Source of the DNA: an uncultured Oscillospiraceae bacterium | Lineage (GTDB): Bacteria > Bacillota > Clostridia > Oscillospirales > Oscillospiraceae | NCBI GenBank assembly: GCA_947627285.1 | Contig: CANQVL010000016.1 | Coordinates: 1-49,936 of the forward strand | Direction: 5' to 3' | DNA: 49,936 nt | Shown: positions 1-7,659 of the stretch, in pieces | Layout: each line of letters opens with the position of its first letter | How positions within the stretch are numbered: the stretch's first letter is position 1 | Position numbers and translations under genes: made by a program | The notes under the pieces: generated by a model | What the model saw: the letters and a program-made list of their open reading frames with translations, nothing else | Database searches by the model: none | What the model was told of the DNA's origin: nothing

Positions 1-93
1 GTCTCCGCCCACTCCATCGGCAAGTCCGTCAACTTCTCCTTCAACCCCGCCCTCGCCCACCTCTTCGGCGCCGACGGAAATAACCTTCTTTAA
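1..93 (+). CDS. C-terminal end of a protein, possibly an MsmX-like sugar ABC importer ATPase
   Basis: An open frame runs in from the left edge and stops at TAA 91-93, giving 30 residues that end SFNPALAHLFGADGNNLL. The hydrophobic strand followed by a HLFG-type turn near the extreme C-terminus resembles the end of the TOBE region of UgpC/MsmX-type ATPases (compare the usual HLFD ending). That would fit the LplB-type importer at 12647-16354, which has no ATPase beside it. Only the tail is visible, with no Walker or signature motif, so the family call is tentative. The frame is directly followed by the hairpin of a repeat element. Confidence 0.45.
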   Translation, partial: VSAHSIGKSVNFSFNPALAHLFGADGNNLL

Positions 94-96
94 ATA

Positions 97-270
97 TCAA
101 AAAAGGGCAAAGCCCTTTTTTGAAGGGAAAACGTGCGAAAAAAGATTCGGAAATGTCTGCGGACATTTCCGAATCTTTTTTCTGCTGTCACGGTTCGCGC
201 ACTCGCTGTGCTCGCACACTCACCGTGACAAGAGGTGATTTTTCCGACGTACATGCCGCCGGAAAAATAT
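97..270 (+). repeat. Multi-hairpin intergenic repeat, copy 1
   Basis: The order of parts is: hairpin H1 (99-108 with 112-121, an A-run/GGGC stem ending in a T-run, terminator-like); a linker box ending ACGTGCG (131-137); hairpin H2 (138-157 with 162-181, 20 perfect pairs, loop TGCG at 158-161); the box TTCTGCTGTCAC; hairpin H3 closed by GTCACGG/CCGTGAC; a conserved AGGTGATTTTTCCGACGTAC box; and hairpin H4 (TTTTTCCG 239-246 with CGGAAAAA 260-267). H3 here uses GTCACGG where other copies use GTCGCGC, and the partner strand changes with it. Confidence 0.85.
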
Positions 271-284
271 TGAATTTTAAGTTT

Positions 285-332
285 TTCGCAAAAATACCCG
301 CCCTCCCATATCATATGAGAGGGCGGGTTATT
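285..332 (-). terminator. Rho-independent terminator of the rhamnose/fucO operon
   Basis: ACCCGCCCTC (296-305) pairs perfectly with GAGGGCGGGT (319-328). Read leftward, the stem is followed by a U-rich stretch (rc of gcaaaaatacc), so it would end the rhaB-rhaA-rhaD-fucO transcript 14-50 bp after the fucO stop. Read rightward it also has a T-rich tail, so it may work both ways. Confidence 0.7.
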
Positions 333-345
333 ATTTGTTATTGCT

Positions 346-1494
346 TTACATGAGTCCTTTATAAAGCTCTACGATCTCCTCAACGCTTGTCTCCCTGGGG
401 TTGCCGGGGCGGCAGGCGTCGGCGTAGGCGGACTCGGCGAGGAACTGGACGTCCTCAGCCTTCAAAATCCCCTTGAGGTCGGCGGGAATTCCCACGTCGG
501 CGGAGAGCTTCTTCACGGCGGCGATGGTGGCGTCAGCCGCCTCCTCGTCGGTCATGGAGTCGATCCCCGGCACGCACATCGCCCTGCCGATGGCGCGGTA
601 GCGCTTACCGGCGACAGGCGCGTTGTACTCAAGCCCCGTGGGGAGAATGATGGCGCAGGCAACGCCGTGGGGCGTGTCATAGAGGGCGGAGAGCCCGTGC
701 GCCATGGAGTGGACTATGCCAAGGCCCACGTTGGAGAAGCCCATTCCGGCAATATACTGGCCCAGCGCCATGCCCTCGCGCCCGTCCGGGTCGTTCTGGA
801 CGGCGGCGCGGAGGTTCGCGGAGATGAGCCTGATGGCCTCAAGATGGAACATATCGGAGATGGCGCAGTGACCGGCGGTGATGTAGCCCTCGATTGCGTG
901 CGTCAGAGCGTCCATACCGGTGGCGGCGGTGAGGCCCTTGGGCATGGTGGACATCATGTCCGGGTCCACGACGGCGATCTCGGGGATGTCGTTCACGTCC
1001 ACGCAGACGAACTTGCGCTTCTTCTCCACGTCGGTGATGACGTAGTTTATGGTGACCTCGGCGGCTGTGCCGGCGGTGGTGGGCACCGCGATGGTGAAGG
1101 TGGCGTGCTTCTTTGTGGGAGCCACGCCCTCAAGGGAGCGGACGTCGGCAAACTCCGGGTTCTCGGCGATTATGCCGATGGCCTTGGCGGTGTCCATGGC
1201 GGAGCCGCCGCCCACCGCCACGATGCAGTCCGCGCCGGACTCCTCAAAGGACTTTACGCCGTGCTGGACGTTCTCGATGGTGGGGTTGGCCTTGATGTCG
1301 GAATAGACCTCATAGGGGAAGCCCGCCGCGTCAAGAAGCGCGGTGACCTTTCCGGTGACGCCGAACTTGAGAAGGTCGGGGTCGGTGGCGACAAACGCCT
1401 TTTTGTACCCGCGGGCGGTGAGCTCGGGGACAATGTTCTCAATCGCGCCGTGCCCGTGGTAGGAGATGGTGTTGAGGACGATACGTGAAGCCAT
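346..1494 (-). CDS. fucO: Lactaldehyde reductase (iron-dependent propanediol oxidoreductase)
   Basis: This 382-residue group III iron-dependent alcohol dehydrogenase reduces L-lactaldehyde, the product of rhamnulose-1-phosphate cleavage, to (S)-1,2-propanediol with NADH, and so recycles NAD in anaerobic growth. It is close to E. coli FucO over its whole length and shares blocks such as AGTAAEVTINYVITD and GMGFSNVGLG. The nucleotide-binding GGGS is at 95-98, and the iron ligands expected for FucO sit at Asp195, His199, His262 and His276. The start follows AAGGAG about 10 bases upstream. It is the last gene of the rhaBAD operon, 47 bp after rhaD, with a terminator behind it. Family and role are clear; the propanediol product is known for FucO and inferred here. 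Confidence 0.95.
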   Translation of the reverse strand: MASRIVLNTISYHGHGAIENIVPELTARGYKKAFVATDPDLLKFGVTGKVTALLDAAGFPYEVYSDIKANPTIENVQHGVKSFEESGADCIVAVGGGSAMDTAKAIGIIAENPEFADVRSLEGVAPTKKHATFTIAVPTTAGTAAEVTINYVITDVEKKRKFVCVDVNDIPEIAVVDPDMMSTMPKGLTAATGMDALTHAIEGYITAGHCAISDMFHLEAIRLISANLRAAVQNDPDGREGMALGQYIAGMGFSNVGLGIVHSMAHGLSALYDTPHGVACAIILPTGLEYNAPVAGKRYRAIGRAMCVPGIDSMTDEEAADATIAAVKKLSADVGIPADLKGILKAEDVQFLAESAYADACRPGNPRETSVEEIVELYKGLM

Positions 1495-1541
1495 GATGAA
1501 TACACTCCTTATATTATAATAAATTTAAAATGACCGCAAAT

Positions 1542-2471
1542 TCAGTTTTCTTTTCTCGGGCTGAGATAATTCTCCCTGGGCGTCAGCTCGAACCTGTCGC
1601 ACAGGAGCCACATCTCATCGTCGGTGATGGTGTTGAGAAGCGGCAGGTGGGCTATCTTCATGTATATCTCCGCGGCCTTCTCCGCTGTCTCGATGAGCCC
1701 GAAGGTCTCGTCCAGATCCTTCCCCGCGCCGTAAATGCCGTGCTGTGCCCAGACCACAAGGCGCGCCGTCTTCATCTTCTCCGCCGTCGCCTCGCCGATG
1801 GTGTTGGTGCCGCAGAGCATCCAGGGCAGGACGTTCACGCCCTCGGGGAACACCACTATGCACTCGGTGCACATCTGCCAGAGGGTGCGGGTGAAGGCCT
1901 TCTCGTCCAGAGTGTGGACGTAGGTCATCGCCAGCAGGTTACCGGGGTGGCAGTGCATGACCACCCGGTTTTCGGGGTTCACCTCAAGGCGCGCGGCGTG
2001 GCTCATAAGGTGCGCCGGCAGCTCAGAGGTGAACTTGCCCCCGTCGGTGTAGCCCCAAAGGAGCTCGGCGGTGCGCCCGGAATCCTTTATGCGTATAAGC
2101 CCCAGATTCACGTCGGGCGCGTACTTCACATTCTTGAAATACTTGCCGGTGCCGGTGACCAAAAAGTACCTGCCGTCCAGCGTGGGCGCGTCAAAGCCGG
2201 TGGGTATCTCGCGGATGACCTGGTTGAGGTCCAGATAGTCCGTCAGCTCCGCCTCGTCAACCATGAGGCTGATGTTGCCGCCGTTGCGCTCGTCCCAGCC
2301 GTGGTCGTACATATTGGAGGCGGTGCGTATCATCTCCACCATGAAGGGCGCGGTGAGAATGTCCTTCCTCTTGAGCCTCTCCACTGTCTCCCCCACGGCC
2401 TCGCTGACCTTGCCGTACACGTCCTTGGCGGTGTCCTTTATGTCATTGAGATTTATGTCCTTCAGTGCCAT
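1542..2471 (-). CDS. rhaD: Rhamnulose-1-phosphate aldolase
   Basis: This class II (zinc) aldolase splits L-rhamnulose 1-phosphate into dihydroxyacetone phosphate and L-lactaldehyde in the cytoplasm. Zinc ligands are seen as His173 and His175 (HCHPGN) and His244 (AQHGIYG), with the catalytic Glu150 in TSELPAHL. The NGGNISL block at 63-69 belongs to the aldolase class II fold. At 309 residues it is about 35 longer than E. coli RhaD (274). The excess is an N-terminal charged, probably helical stretch (residues 1-35) also described for Firmicute RhaD proteins. The gene lies 14 bp after rhaA and feeds fucO, 47 bp further on. Confidence 0.95.
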   Translation of the reverse strand: MALKDINLNDIKDTAKDVYGKVSEAVGETVERLKRKDILTAPFMVEMIRTASNMYDHGWDERNGGNISLMVDEAELTDYLDLNQVIREIPTGFDAPTLDGRYFLVTGTGKYFKNVKYAPDVNLGLIRIKDSGRTAELLWGYTDGGKFTSELPAHLMSHAARLEVNPENRVVMHCHPGNLLAMTYVHTLDEKAFTRTLWQMCTECIVVFPEGVNVLPWMLCGTNTIGEATAEKMKTARLVVWAQHGIYGAGKDLDETFGLIETAEKAAEIYMKIAHLPLLNTITDDEMWLLCDRFELTPRENYLSPRKEN

Positions 2472-2484
2472 TTTGATTTCCTCC

Positions 2485-3741
2485 TTACACTCTCTTTGAA
2501 AGCACCTGTGCTTCGTATTCCTTCACCTGCGGCAGCCACTCGCCGTCCAGGGGCTTGCCCTCCCTGTGGCAGTACTCGTCCCACACGTCCCCAAAGGGCG
2601 CGGTCTTCAACTCCTCCTGCATGACCATAAGTGTGGTCCAATCCCCCTCGTCCTGGAGCTTCTTCAGTGTGTCGTTTGGCTGGAGAAGGGCAAAGAGCAG
2701 CGCCTTCTGGAGGTTCCTGAAGCCCGTGGTCCAGGCGGAGATGCGGTTGATGGATGCGTCAAAGTAGTCAAGAGCTATCTTCACGCTGCCCTCAAGCCCG
2801 CCGCAGCGGACTATCTCCCGCGCGATCTCCCGCGTCTCGTCGTCATAGAGCACCACGTGGTCGGAGTCCCAGCGTATGGGCCGCGTCACGTGGAGCGCTA
2901 TCTCCGGGAAGAACGCCAGAAGCGCCGGGATCTTGTCGCTGACCACCTCGGTGGGGTGGTAGTGGCCGTTGTCCATGAGGGGTATGCACTTATCGCGGTT
3001 GGCGGCGGCGTAGCTCAGGGCAAACTCCGCGCTTCCCACGGTGTACGCCTCCACGCCTATGCCAAACACCTTCGACTCCACGCAGGGCTTGACCTTGTCA
3101 AAGTCGTAGGGCTCGGAAAGTATCTCGTCAATGGCCTCCCTGTACCTCACGCGGGGACCCATTCTGTCGGCGGGCACGTCCTTGAAGCCGTCGCCGGTCC
3201 AGATGTTCATGACGCAGGGCTGACCCAGCTCCTCCGCCAGATACTGGCTTATGCGTATGGACGCCTTGCCGTGGTCGATCCAGAAGCGGCGCGTCTCCTC
3301 ATTGGGTGAGGAGAGCGTCAGCGGGTCGCACTTGGGGTGGGAGAAGAAGGTGGGGTTGAAGTCGCACCCCAGGCCCCTCGCCTTGCAGAAGTCCACCCAC
3401 TTTTTAAAGTGCCTGGGCTCCAGCTTGTCCCTGTCCGCCCACTCGCCGGGCTCAAATATGGCGTAGCTTGCGTGAAGATTCATCTTCACCCTGCCGGGAA
3501 TGAGCTTCAAAACCTCGTCGATGTCCGCCATCAGCTCCTCCGGCGTTCTGGCGCGGCCAGGGTAGTTGCCGGTGGTCTGGATGCCTCCGGTCAGTGGCTT
3601 TGAGGGGTCGGTGTCAAACCCGCGCACGTCGTCGCCCTGCCAGCAGTGGAGCGAAACAGGCACCGTGCTCAGCTTCGCCATAGCCGCCTCAACGTCAACT
3701 CCCAGCTTCGCGTACCTTTCCTTTGCTTCCTGATAACTCAT
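2485..3741 (-). CDS. rhaA: L-rhamnose isomerase
   Basis: This 418-residue enzyme converts L-rhamnose to L-rhamnulose, the second step after mutarotation. The sequence is collinear with RhaA of E. coli (419 residues). It has the typical start VPVSLHCWQGDDVRGF, the NLHASYAI strand, the metal-site region NIWTGDGFKD, MDNGHYHPTE and the RPIRWDSDHVV block, which carry the His/Asp/Glu ligands of the two-metal site. The start is ATG with GGAGGA just upstream. It is the middle gene of rhaB-rhaA-rhaD-fucO, 44 bp after rhaB. No anomalies are seen. Confidence 0.97.
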   Translation of the reverse strand: MSYQEAKERYAKLGVDVEAAMAKLSTVPVSLHCWQGDDVRGFDTDPSKPLTGGIQTTGNYPGRARTPEELMADIDEVLKLIPGRVKMNLHASYAIFEPGEWADRDKLEPRHFKKWVDFCKARGLGCDFNPTFFSHPKCDPLTLSSPNEETRRFWIDHGKASIRISQYLAEELGQPCVMNIWTGDGFKDVPADRMGPRVRYREAIDEILSEPYDFDKVKPCVESKVFGIGVEAYTVGSAEFALSYAAANRDKCIPLMDNGHYHPTEVVSDKIPALLAFFPEIALHVTRPIRWDSDHVVLYDDETREIAREIVRCGGLEGSVKIALDYFDASINRISAWTTGFRNLQKALLFALLQPNDTLKKLQDEGDWTTLMVMQEELKTAPFGDVWDEYCHREGKPLDGEWLPQVKEYEAQVLSKRV

Positions 3742-3785
3742 ATTTGTCCTCCTCCATTAAAATTTATCATTATTTTAAGGTGAAA

Positions 3786-5060
3786 TTATCCCTTTGCTCT
3801 CATCTGCACCGTCAGGTTCCCTATAGCCGTGGCCTCGATGGGAAGGGCGATGACCTCCTTGCCGGAAAGCTCCCGCGTCAGGGCGTTGAGGTATCCGTTT
3901 TTCGCCCCGCCGCCCACTATGTAGAGCTTATTGTATCTCCTGCCCGTGTTCGCCTCCAGCTCCTCCAGGGCCTTTTTGTACCCCAGCGCAAGGCTCCTCA
4001 CGGCGCAGTTGAAGTAGTCTCCGGGGGTGTGGAGCGCCCCTCCCGTGGCCTCGTCAAAGGCCTTGACCATGCTCTCCGGCGCCAGAAACGCCTGCGCCGC
4101 CGCGTCCACCGTTGCGGTGTTTCGGCTCTCCTCCGCCATATGGGTTATTGTCCCGAAGTCCGTGTCCGGGCACAGCTCCGCGCGCAGGCGGTTTATGAGC
4201 CACATTCCCATGATGTTCTTCTGGTAGCGGTTATACCCCACTCCGCCCTCGTTGGAGTAGTTGGCGGCCATGCTCCCCGCGTCCGTTATGGGCTTTTCGG
4301 TCTTGACGCCCAGGAGCGACCAGGTGCCGGAGGATATGTAGGGCTCGCTGCCCTCCATGGGTATGCCCTCCACCGCGCTCCCCGTGTCGTGGGTGGCACA
4401 GAGGACCGCTTTGATGCCCTTATATTCCCCGATGACCGTGCCGGGCTGGGAAAGCTCCGGGAAGAGACAGCGCGGGAGGCCCAGCCTGTCCGTGATCTCC
4501 AGGTCAAACTTGCCCGTCTCGGCGCTGATGAGCCCCTGGGTGGTGGCGTTGGTGTACTCCCGCGCCTTCACGCCCGTGAGGGTCCACATCAGGTACTCCG
4601 GCACCATCAGAAGGTCCGTAACGCCCTCCAGCCTGCCGCTTACCTTGTCCTCGTAGAGCTGATAAACGGTGGTGAAGGGCTGGAACTGACAGCCCGTGTG
4701 GGCGTACAGCTCCGAAAACGGAACGATGGAGTGTACATCGTCGATTATCCTCTCCGTGCGGCTGTCCCGGTAGGCGTAAAATGGCGGGACGGGCTCGTCC
4801 CCCCGCATCAGCACATAGTCCACGCCCCAGGTGTCGATGGCGAAGCTCTCGATGGCGCCGAACTCCGAAAGCGCCCTGTCAATGCCCTCCCGGACGTACC
4901 CGGCAAGGGCGCCCATGTCCCAGACGAGGTGCCCCCTGTCCTCCTTTACCCCGTTGGGGAAGCGGAAAACCTCGCGCGTTTTAAGCTCCCCGTCCTCCTG
5001 CCAGCCCACAAGGTGCCGGCCCGAGGACGCGCCGATGTCGATTGCCAGATAGTATTTCAT
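3786..5060 (-). CDS. rhaB: Rhamnulokinase
   Basis: This FGGY-family sugar kinase phosphorylates L-rhamnulose at O-1 with ATP. It starts with the phosphate-1 motif AIDIGASSGR (6-15). The C-terminal half has the SSGTWSLLG block, where nucleotide binding is expected, and the adenosine motif YIVGGGAKNGYLN near residue 385. At 424 residues it is shorter than E. coli RhaB (489) but usual for Firmicutes. As first gene of the operon it has its own promoter at 5084-5111 and diverges from an AraC-type regulator. The position next to rhaA and rhaD makes rhamnulose, not fuculose, the expected substrate. Confidence 0.95.
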   Translation of the reverse strand: MKYYLAIDIGASSGRHLVGWQEDGELKTREVFRFPNGVKEDRGHLVWDMGALAGYVREGIDRALSEFGAIESFAIDTWGVDYVLMRGDEPVPPFYAYRDSRTERIIDDVHSIVPFSELYAHTGCQFQPFTTVYQLYEDKVSGRLEGVTDLLMVPEYLMWTLTGVKAREYTNATTQGLISAETGKFDLEITDRLGLPRCLFPELSQPGTVIGEYKGIKAVLCATHDTGSAVEGIPMEGSEPYISSGTWSLLGVKTEKPITDAGSMAANYSNEGGVGYNRYQKNIMGMWLINRLRAELCPDTDFGTITHMAEESRNTATVDAAAQAFLAPESMVKAFDEATGGALHTPGDYFNCAVRSLALGYKKALEELEANTGRRYNKLYIVGGGAKNGYLNALTRELSGKEVIALPIEATAIGNLTVQMRAKG

Positions 5061-5083
5061 TCTACCACCCCTTTATAATATCC

Positions 5084-5111
5084 ATTATACCCGTTTCCAG
5101 CGGTTTTTCAA
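5084..5111 (-). promoter_or_regulatory. Sigma-A type promoter of the rhaB-rhaA-rhaD-fucO operon
   Basis: On the minus strand TTGAAA (5106-5111) is followed after 16 bases by a perfect TATAAT (5084-5089). Transcription would start near 5077, about 17 bases before the rhaB start codon. Only about 42 bases separate this -35 box from the divergent regulator's -35 box, so one bound regulator could touch both. Confidence 0.75.
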
Positions 5112-5153
5112 TGACTTGAAAAATTTTTACTGTATCCGATTTTGCATTTTCCC

Positions 5154-5182
5154 TTGACAAGCTCAGATACAGGTCTTACTAT
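5154..5182 (+). promoter_or_regulatory. Sigma-A type promoter of the divergent AraC regulator
   Basis: A perfect TTGACA (5154-5159), a 17-base spacer and TACTAT (5177-5182). The expected start point, near 5188-5190, falls at the beginning of the Shine-Dalgarno sequence of the AraC gene, so the leader would be only about 12 bases long. Confidence 0.75.
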
Positions 5183-5200
5183 TTTTCCGAGGTGAGTAAT

Positions 5201-6166
5201 ATGCGGCCTGAAATAATCGAGCGCCTTTCCCGCGTATCCCCCGAGGAGCGGGAGATTCTGAGCGGCGAGGGCGTTGACATGACCCTCTATAACCGCGCCG
5301 GAGGCAACGTCCTGGAGCCCGAGGGCATTTTAGAGGGCGGGCGTCTCTTCGGCATACGCACCCACACCCGATTCGCCCCCTTCCCCCGCCACAGCCACAC
5401 CTACGTGGAGATGGTCTATCAGGTCGCCGGCTCCACCCGCCACATCATCGACGGCACGGAGCGCCTGGAGCTCGGCGCCGGGAGCCTCCTGCTTTTGGGA
5501 CGTGGCGCGGAGCACGAGATCATGCCCGCCGGCATGGGCGACATCGCCGTCAATTTTATCCTCGTCCCCGCCTTTTTCGACTCCGCCGCCATAAGCATCG
5601 GCGGCAGCAACGCCCTGAGCGTGTTCCTCAAAGGCAACCTGGGGCTCAGCACCGGCGCGGGCGCTTACCTTGTATTCGATATTTCCGGCGACGCCGCCGT
5701 GGAGAATCTTTTGGAAAATCTGGTGCTGTTGGAGCTGGAGGGCGCGGACCCCCGCCGCCAGGAGCTTCAGCGGGCAACGCTGGAGCTTCTTCTGCGCCAC
5801 CTGTCCCTACGCTCAGATAACCTTCTCATATCCGCCCGCCGTGACCGGGAGCAGGCCCTCGTCCTCAGGGCGCTCTCCCGCATAGAGTCCGACGTCCACT
5901 GTACCCTGGCGGACCTCGCCCGGGAGCAGGGCCTGACGCCCTCAACCCTCACGCGAATATTGAAGCGCCGGACCGGGTGCACCTTTACGGAGCTTCTTCA
6001 CACGGCGAGGTTCAACCGGGCTGTGGCTCTGCTGAGCGAAACGGACCTCTCCGTCGCCGACATAGCCTACAGCGTGGGCTACGAAAACACCGCCTTCTTC
6101 TACCGCCGCTTCGAGCACCTCCACGGCTGTACGCCTGGCGAGTACCGCGCAAAGGTACGCGGATAA
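5201..6166 (+). CDS. AraC-family transcriptional regulator of the rhamnose operon (RhaS/RhaR-like)
   Basis: An N-terminal cupin-like sensor (RFAPFPRHSHTYVEMVYQVAG, roughly residues 55-140) binds the effector. A C-terminal double helix-turn-helix of the AraC/XylS type (roughly 220-320) ends with the signature SVADIAYSVGYENTAFFYRRFEHLHGCTPGEYR. ATG 5201 is preferred over an in-frame GTG at 5192 because AGGTGA (5190-5195) lies 5 bases before the ATG and overlaps the GTG. Divergence from rhaB suggests it controls the rhamnose genes with rhamnose or an RG-I sugar as effector; this is inferred from context. It converges on the GH28 gene with 32 bp between them. Confidence 0.9.
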   Translation: MRPEIIERLSRVSPEEREILSGEGVDMTLYNRAGGNVLEPEGILEGGRLFGIRTHTRFAPFPRHSHTYVEMVYQVAGSTRHIIDGTERLELGAGSLLLLGRGAEHEIMPAGMGDIAVNFILVPAFFDSAAISIGGSNALSVFLKGNLGLSTGAGAYLVFDISGDAAVENLLENLVLLELEGADPRRQELQRATLELLLRHLSLRSDNLLISARRDREQALVLRALSRIESDVHCTLADLAREQGLTPSTLTRILKRRTGCTFTELLHTARFNRAVALLSETDLSVADIAYSVGYENTAFFYRRFEHLHGCTPGEYRAKVRG

Positions 6167-6198
6167 CCCCCTCTCGCCCCTATACTGTTATACGTTTT

Positions 6199-7659
6199 TT
6201 ATTCGCACCTCAGATTTTTAAACGTCAGCCCGTCGCACCTTTGGAGAATTACGCCCAGGTTCCCCTCCGCCAGAGTGCAGTCCTCGAAAACCATGTTGTG
6301 TATCTCGTGCCCCGGCTTTGAAAAGCCCACCAGCTCGATCGCCGGCGTGCGGCTCATCACGTGCTCATGGTCAAGGCTCTGCCCCAATATCCGCACCCGC
6401 TCAAAGAGGCAGTTTTCAAATATGGGCTGGTCCGGCCCCGGAACGCCGTCGTCGTTGTAGGGCACCGTGTGCATGAGCACCCGCGCCACCGTGCAGTCCG
6501 TGAGCCGCAGGCCCCGGACGTATCCGCCCCGCTTGGGCGTGGCCTTTATCTCTATCCCCTGCATGGCGTCCCCCAGGTCGCAGTCCCAGACCCACACGTC
6601 CTCCACTCCGCCGCTCATTTCGCTTCCGATGACGATACCGTGCCCGAAGGAGCTCTCGCAGTCAAAGATCCTTATGCGCCTTGTGGCCCTGCCTATCTCG
6701 TTCCCCTCCGGGTTCTTGCCTGATTTGACGGCCACCATGTCGTCCCCCGTGAAGAACCGGCAGGCGAAAAGCGTGCAGTCCTCGCTGGAGTCCGGGTCCC
6801 ACCCGTCCCCGTTCCACACGCCCTCGGATATAAATACGCAGTGGTCCGTGACGATATTTTTGCTGTAAATGAAGTGCAGGTTCCAGCTGGCCCCGTTTTT
6901 CAGCTCAAGTCCGGTTATGCGTATGTTCTCGCAGTTGGACATATTAATAAGCCTCGACCGCACCCGCCCCGGAATGGTGTGGTCGTTTTCACAGCTTTCC
7001 ACAAGCTCCCTGTTGGCGGCGAGAAACTCCTTCAGCCTCTCCCGCTCCGCGTCTATGGTGTTAAGGCACAGCTCCTGCCCGCCGGAGGCTATGGTCCCCC
7101 CGCCGTAGATGAGCACGTTCCTGCAATTCGGTCCCCCGTTCCTGTCAAGGCGCCCCAGATTCAAAAGGCTTGAGTAGCACTCCTGCTCTATCCCCTCAAA
7201 GCGGCTGGGTATCCTGGGGAGGTAATCCTCGGGGTTGGCAGTTCCCTGTATCACCGCCCCCTTCTCCACAAAGAGCGCCATATCCGAATGGAGCCTCAGC
7301 GCGCCCGTCATGTACGTCCCCTCCGGGACATACACCTCCTGCCCCACCCCGCAGGCGTCGATGGCGGCCTGCAAGGCGGCTGTATCCATGCTCCTCCCGT
7401 CGCCCACGGCGCCGAAGTCCCGCACGTTCACACGCTCCCGGACCCTCTCCGTGCGCGCCGCCGTCTCACATAAAACCCCGCGCGGCGAGCACACCCGCGC
7501 CTTAAATTCCGTGTCCGGCGAAAGATCATCAAAGGTCATGTGCGTCCTTTCCGTGACGGCGGTCTTACCGCCCAGGGACACTGTGTAGGGCCCACGCTCC
7601 GTCTTTTCCCACCAAAGCGTGACGGAATCCGCCGTCGCCGCGTACTCAAGCCTCACCAT
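6199..7659 (-). CDS. Glycoside hydrolase family 28 (polygalacturonase / rhamnogalacturonan galacturonohydrolase type)
   Basis: This 486-residue enzyme hydrolyses alpha-galacturonide bonds in pectin fragments. Residues 1-75 look like a fibronectin III-like domain, followed by the NVRDFGAVGDG start of the right-handed beta-helix (about 77). The GH28 acid residues appear as Asp285 and Asp288 (NGDGWDPDSS in place of the usual NTDG), Asp306/Asp307 (GDDMVAVKSG) and His340 (FGHGIVIGSE); IEIKATPKRGG corresponds to the RIK substrate-binding motif. There is no signal peptide, so it should act on imported oligosaccharides, probably from the chain end. Its start overlaps the GH115 gene by 14 bp, which implies translational coupling. 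Confidence 0.92.
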   Translation of the reverse strand: MVRLEYAATADSVTLWWEKTERGPYTVSLGGKTAVTERTHMTFDDLSPDTEFKARVCSPRGVLCETAARTERVRERVNVRDFGAVGDGRSMDTAALQAAIDACGVGQEVYVPEGTYMTGALRLHSDMALFVEKGAVIQGTANPEDYLPRIPSRFEGIEQECYSSLLNLGRLDRNGGPNCRNVLIYGGGTIASGGQELCLNTIDAERERLKEFLAANRELVESCENDHTIPGRVRSRLINMSNCENIRITGLELKNGASWNLHFIYSKNIVTDHCVFISEGVWNGDGWDPDSSEDCTLFACRFFTGDDMVAVKSGKNPEGNEIGRATRRIRIFDCESSFGHGIVIGSEMSGGVEDVWVWDCDLGDAMQGIEIKATPKRGGYVRGLRLTDCTVARVLMHTVPYNDDGVPGPDQPIFENCLFERVRILGQSLDHEHVMSRTPAIELVGFSKPGHEIHNMVFEDCTLAEGNLGVILQRCDGLTFKNLRCE

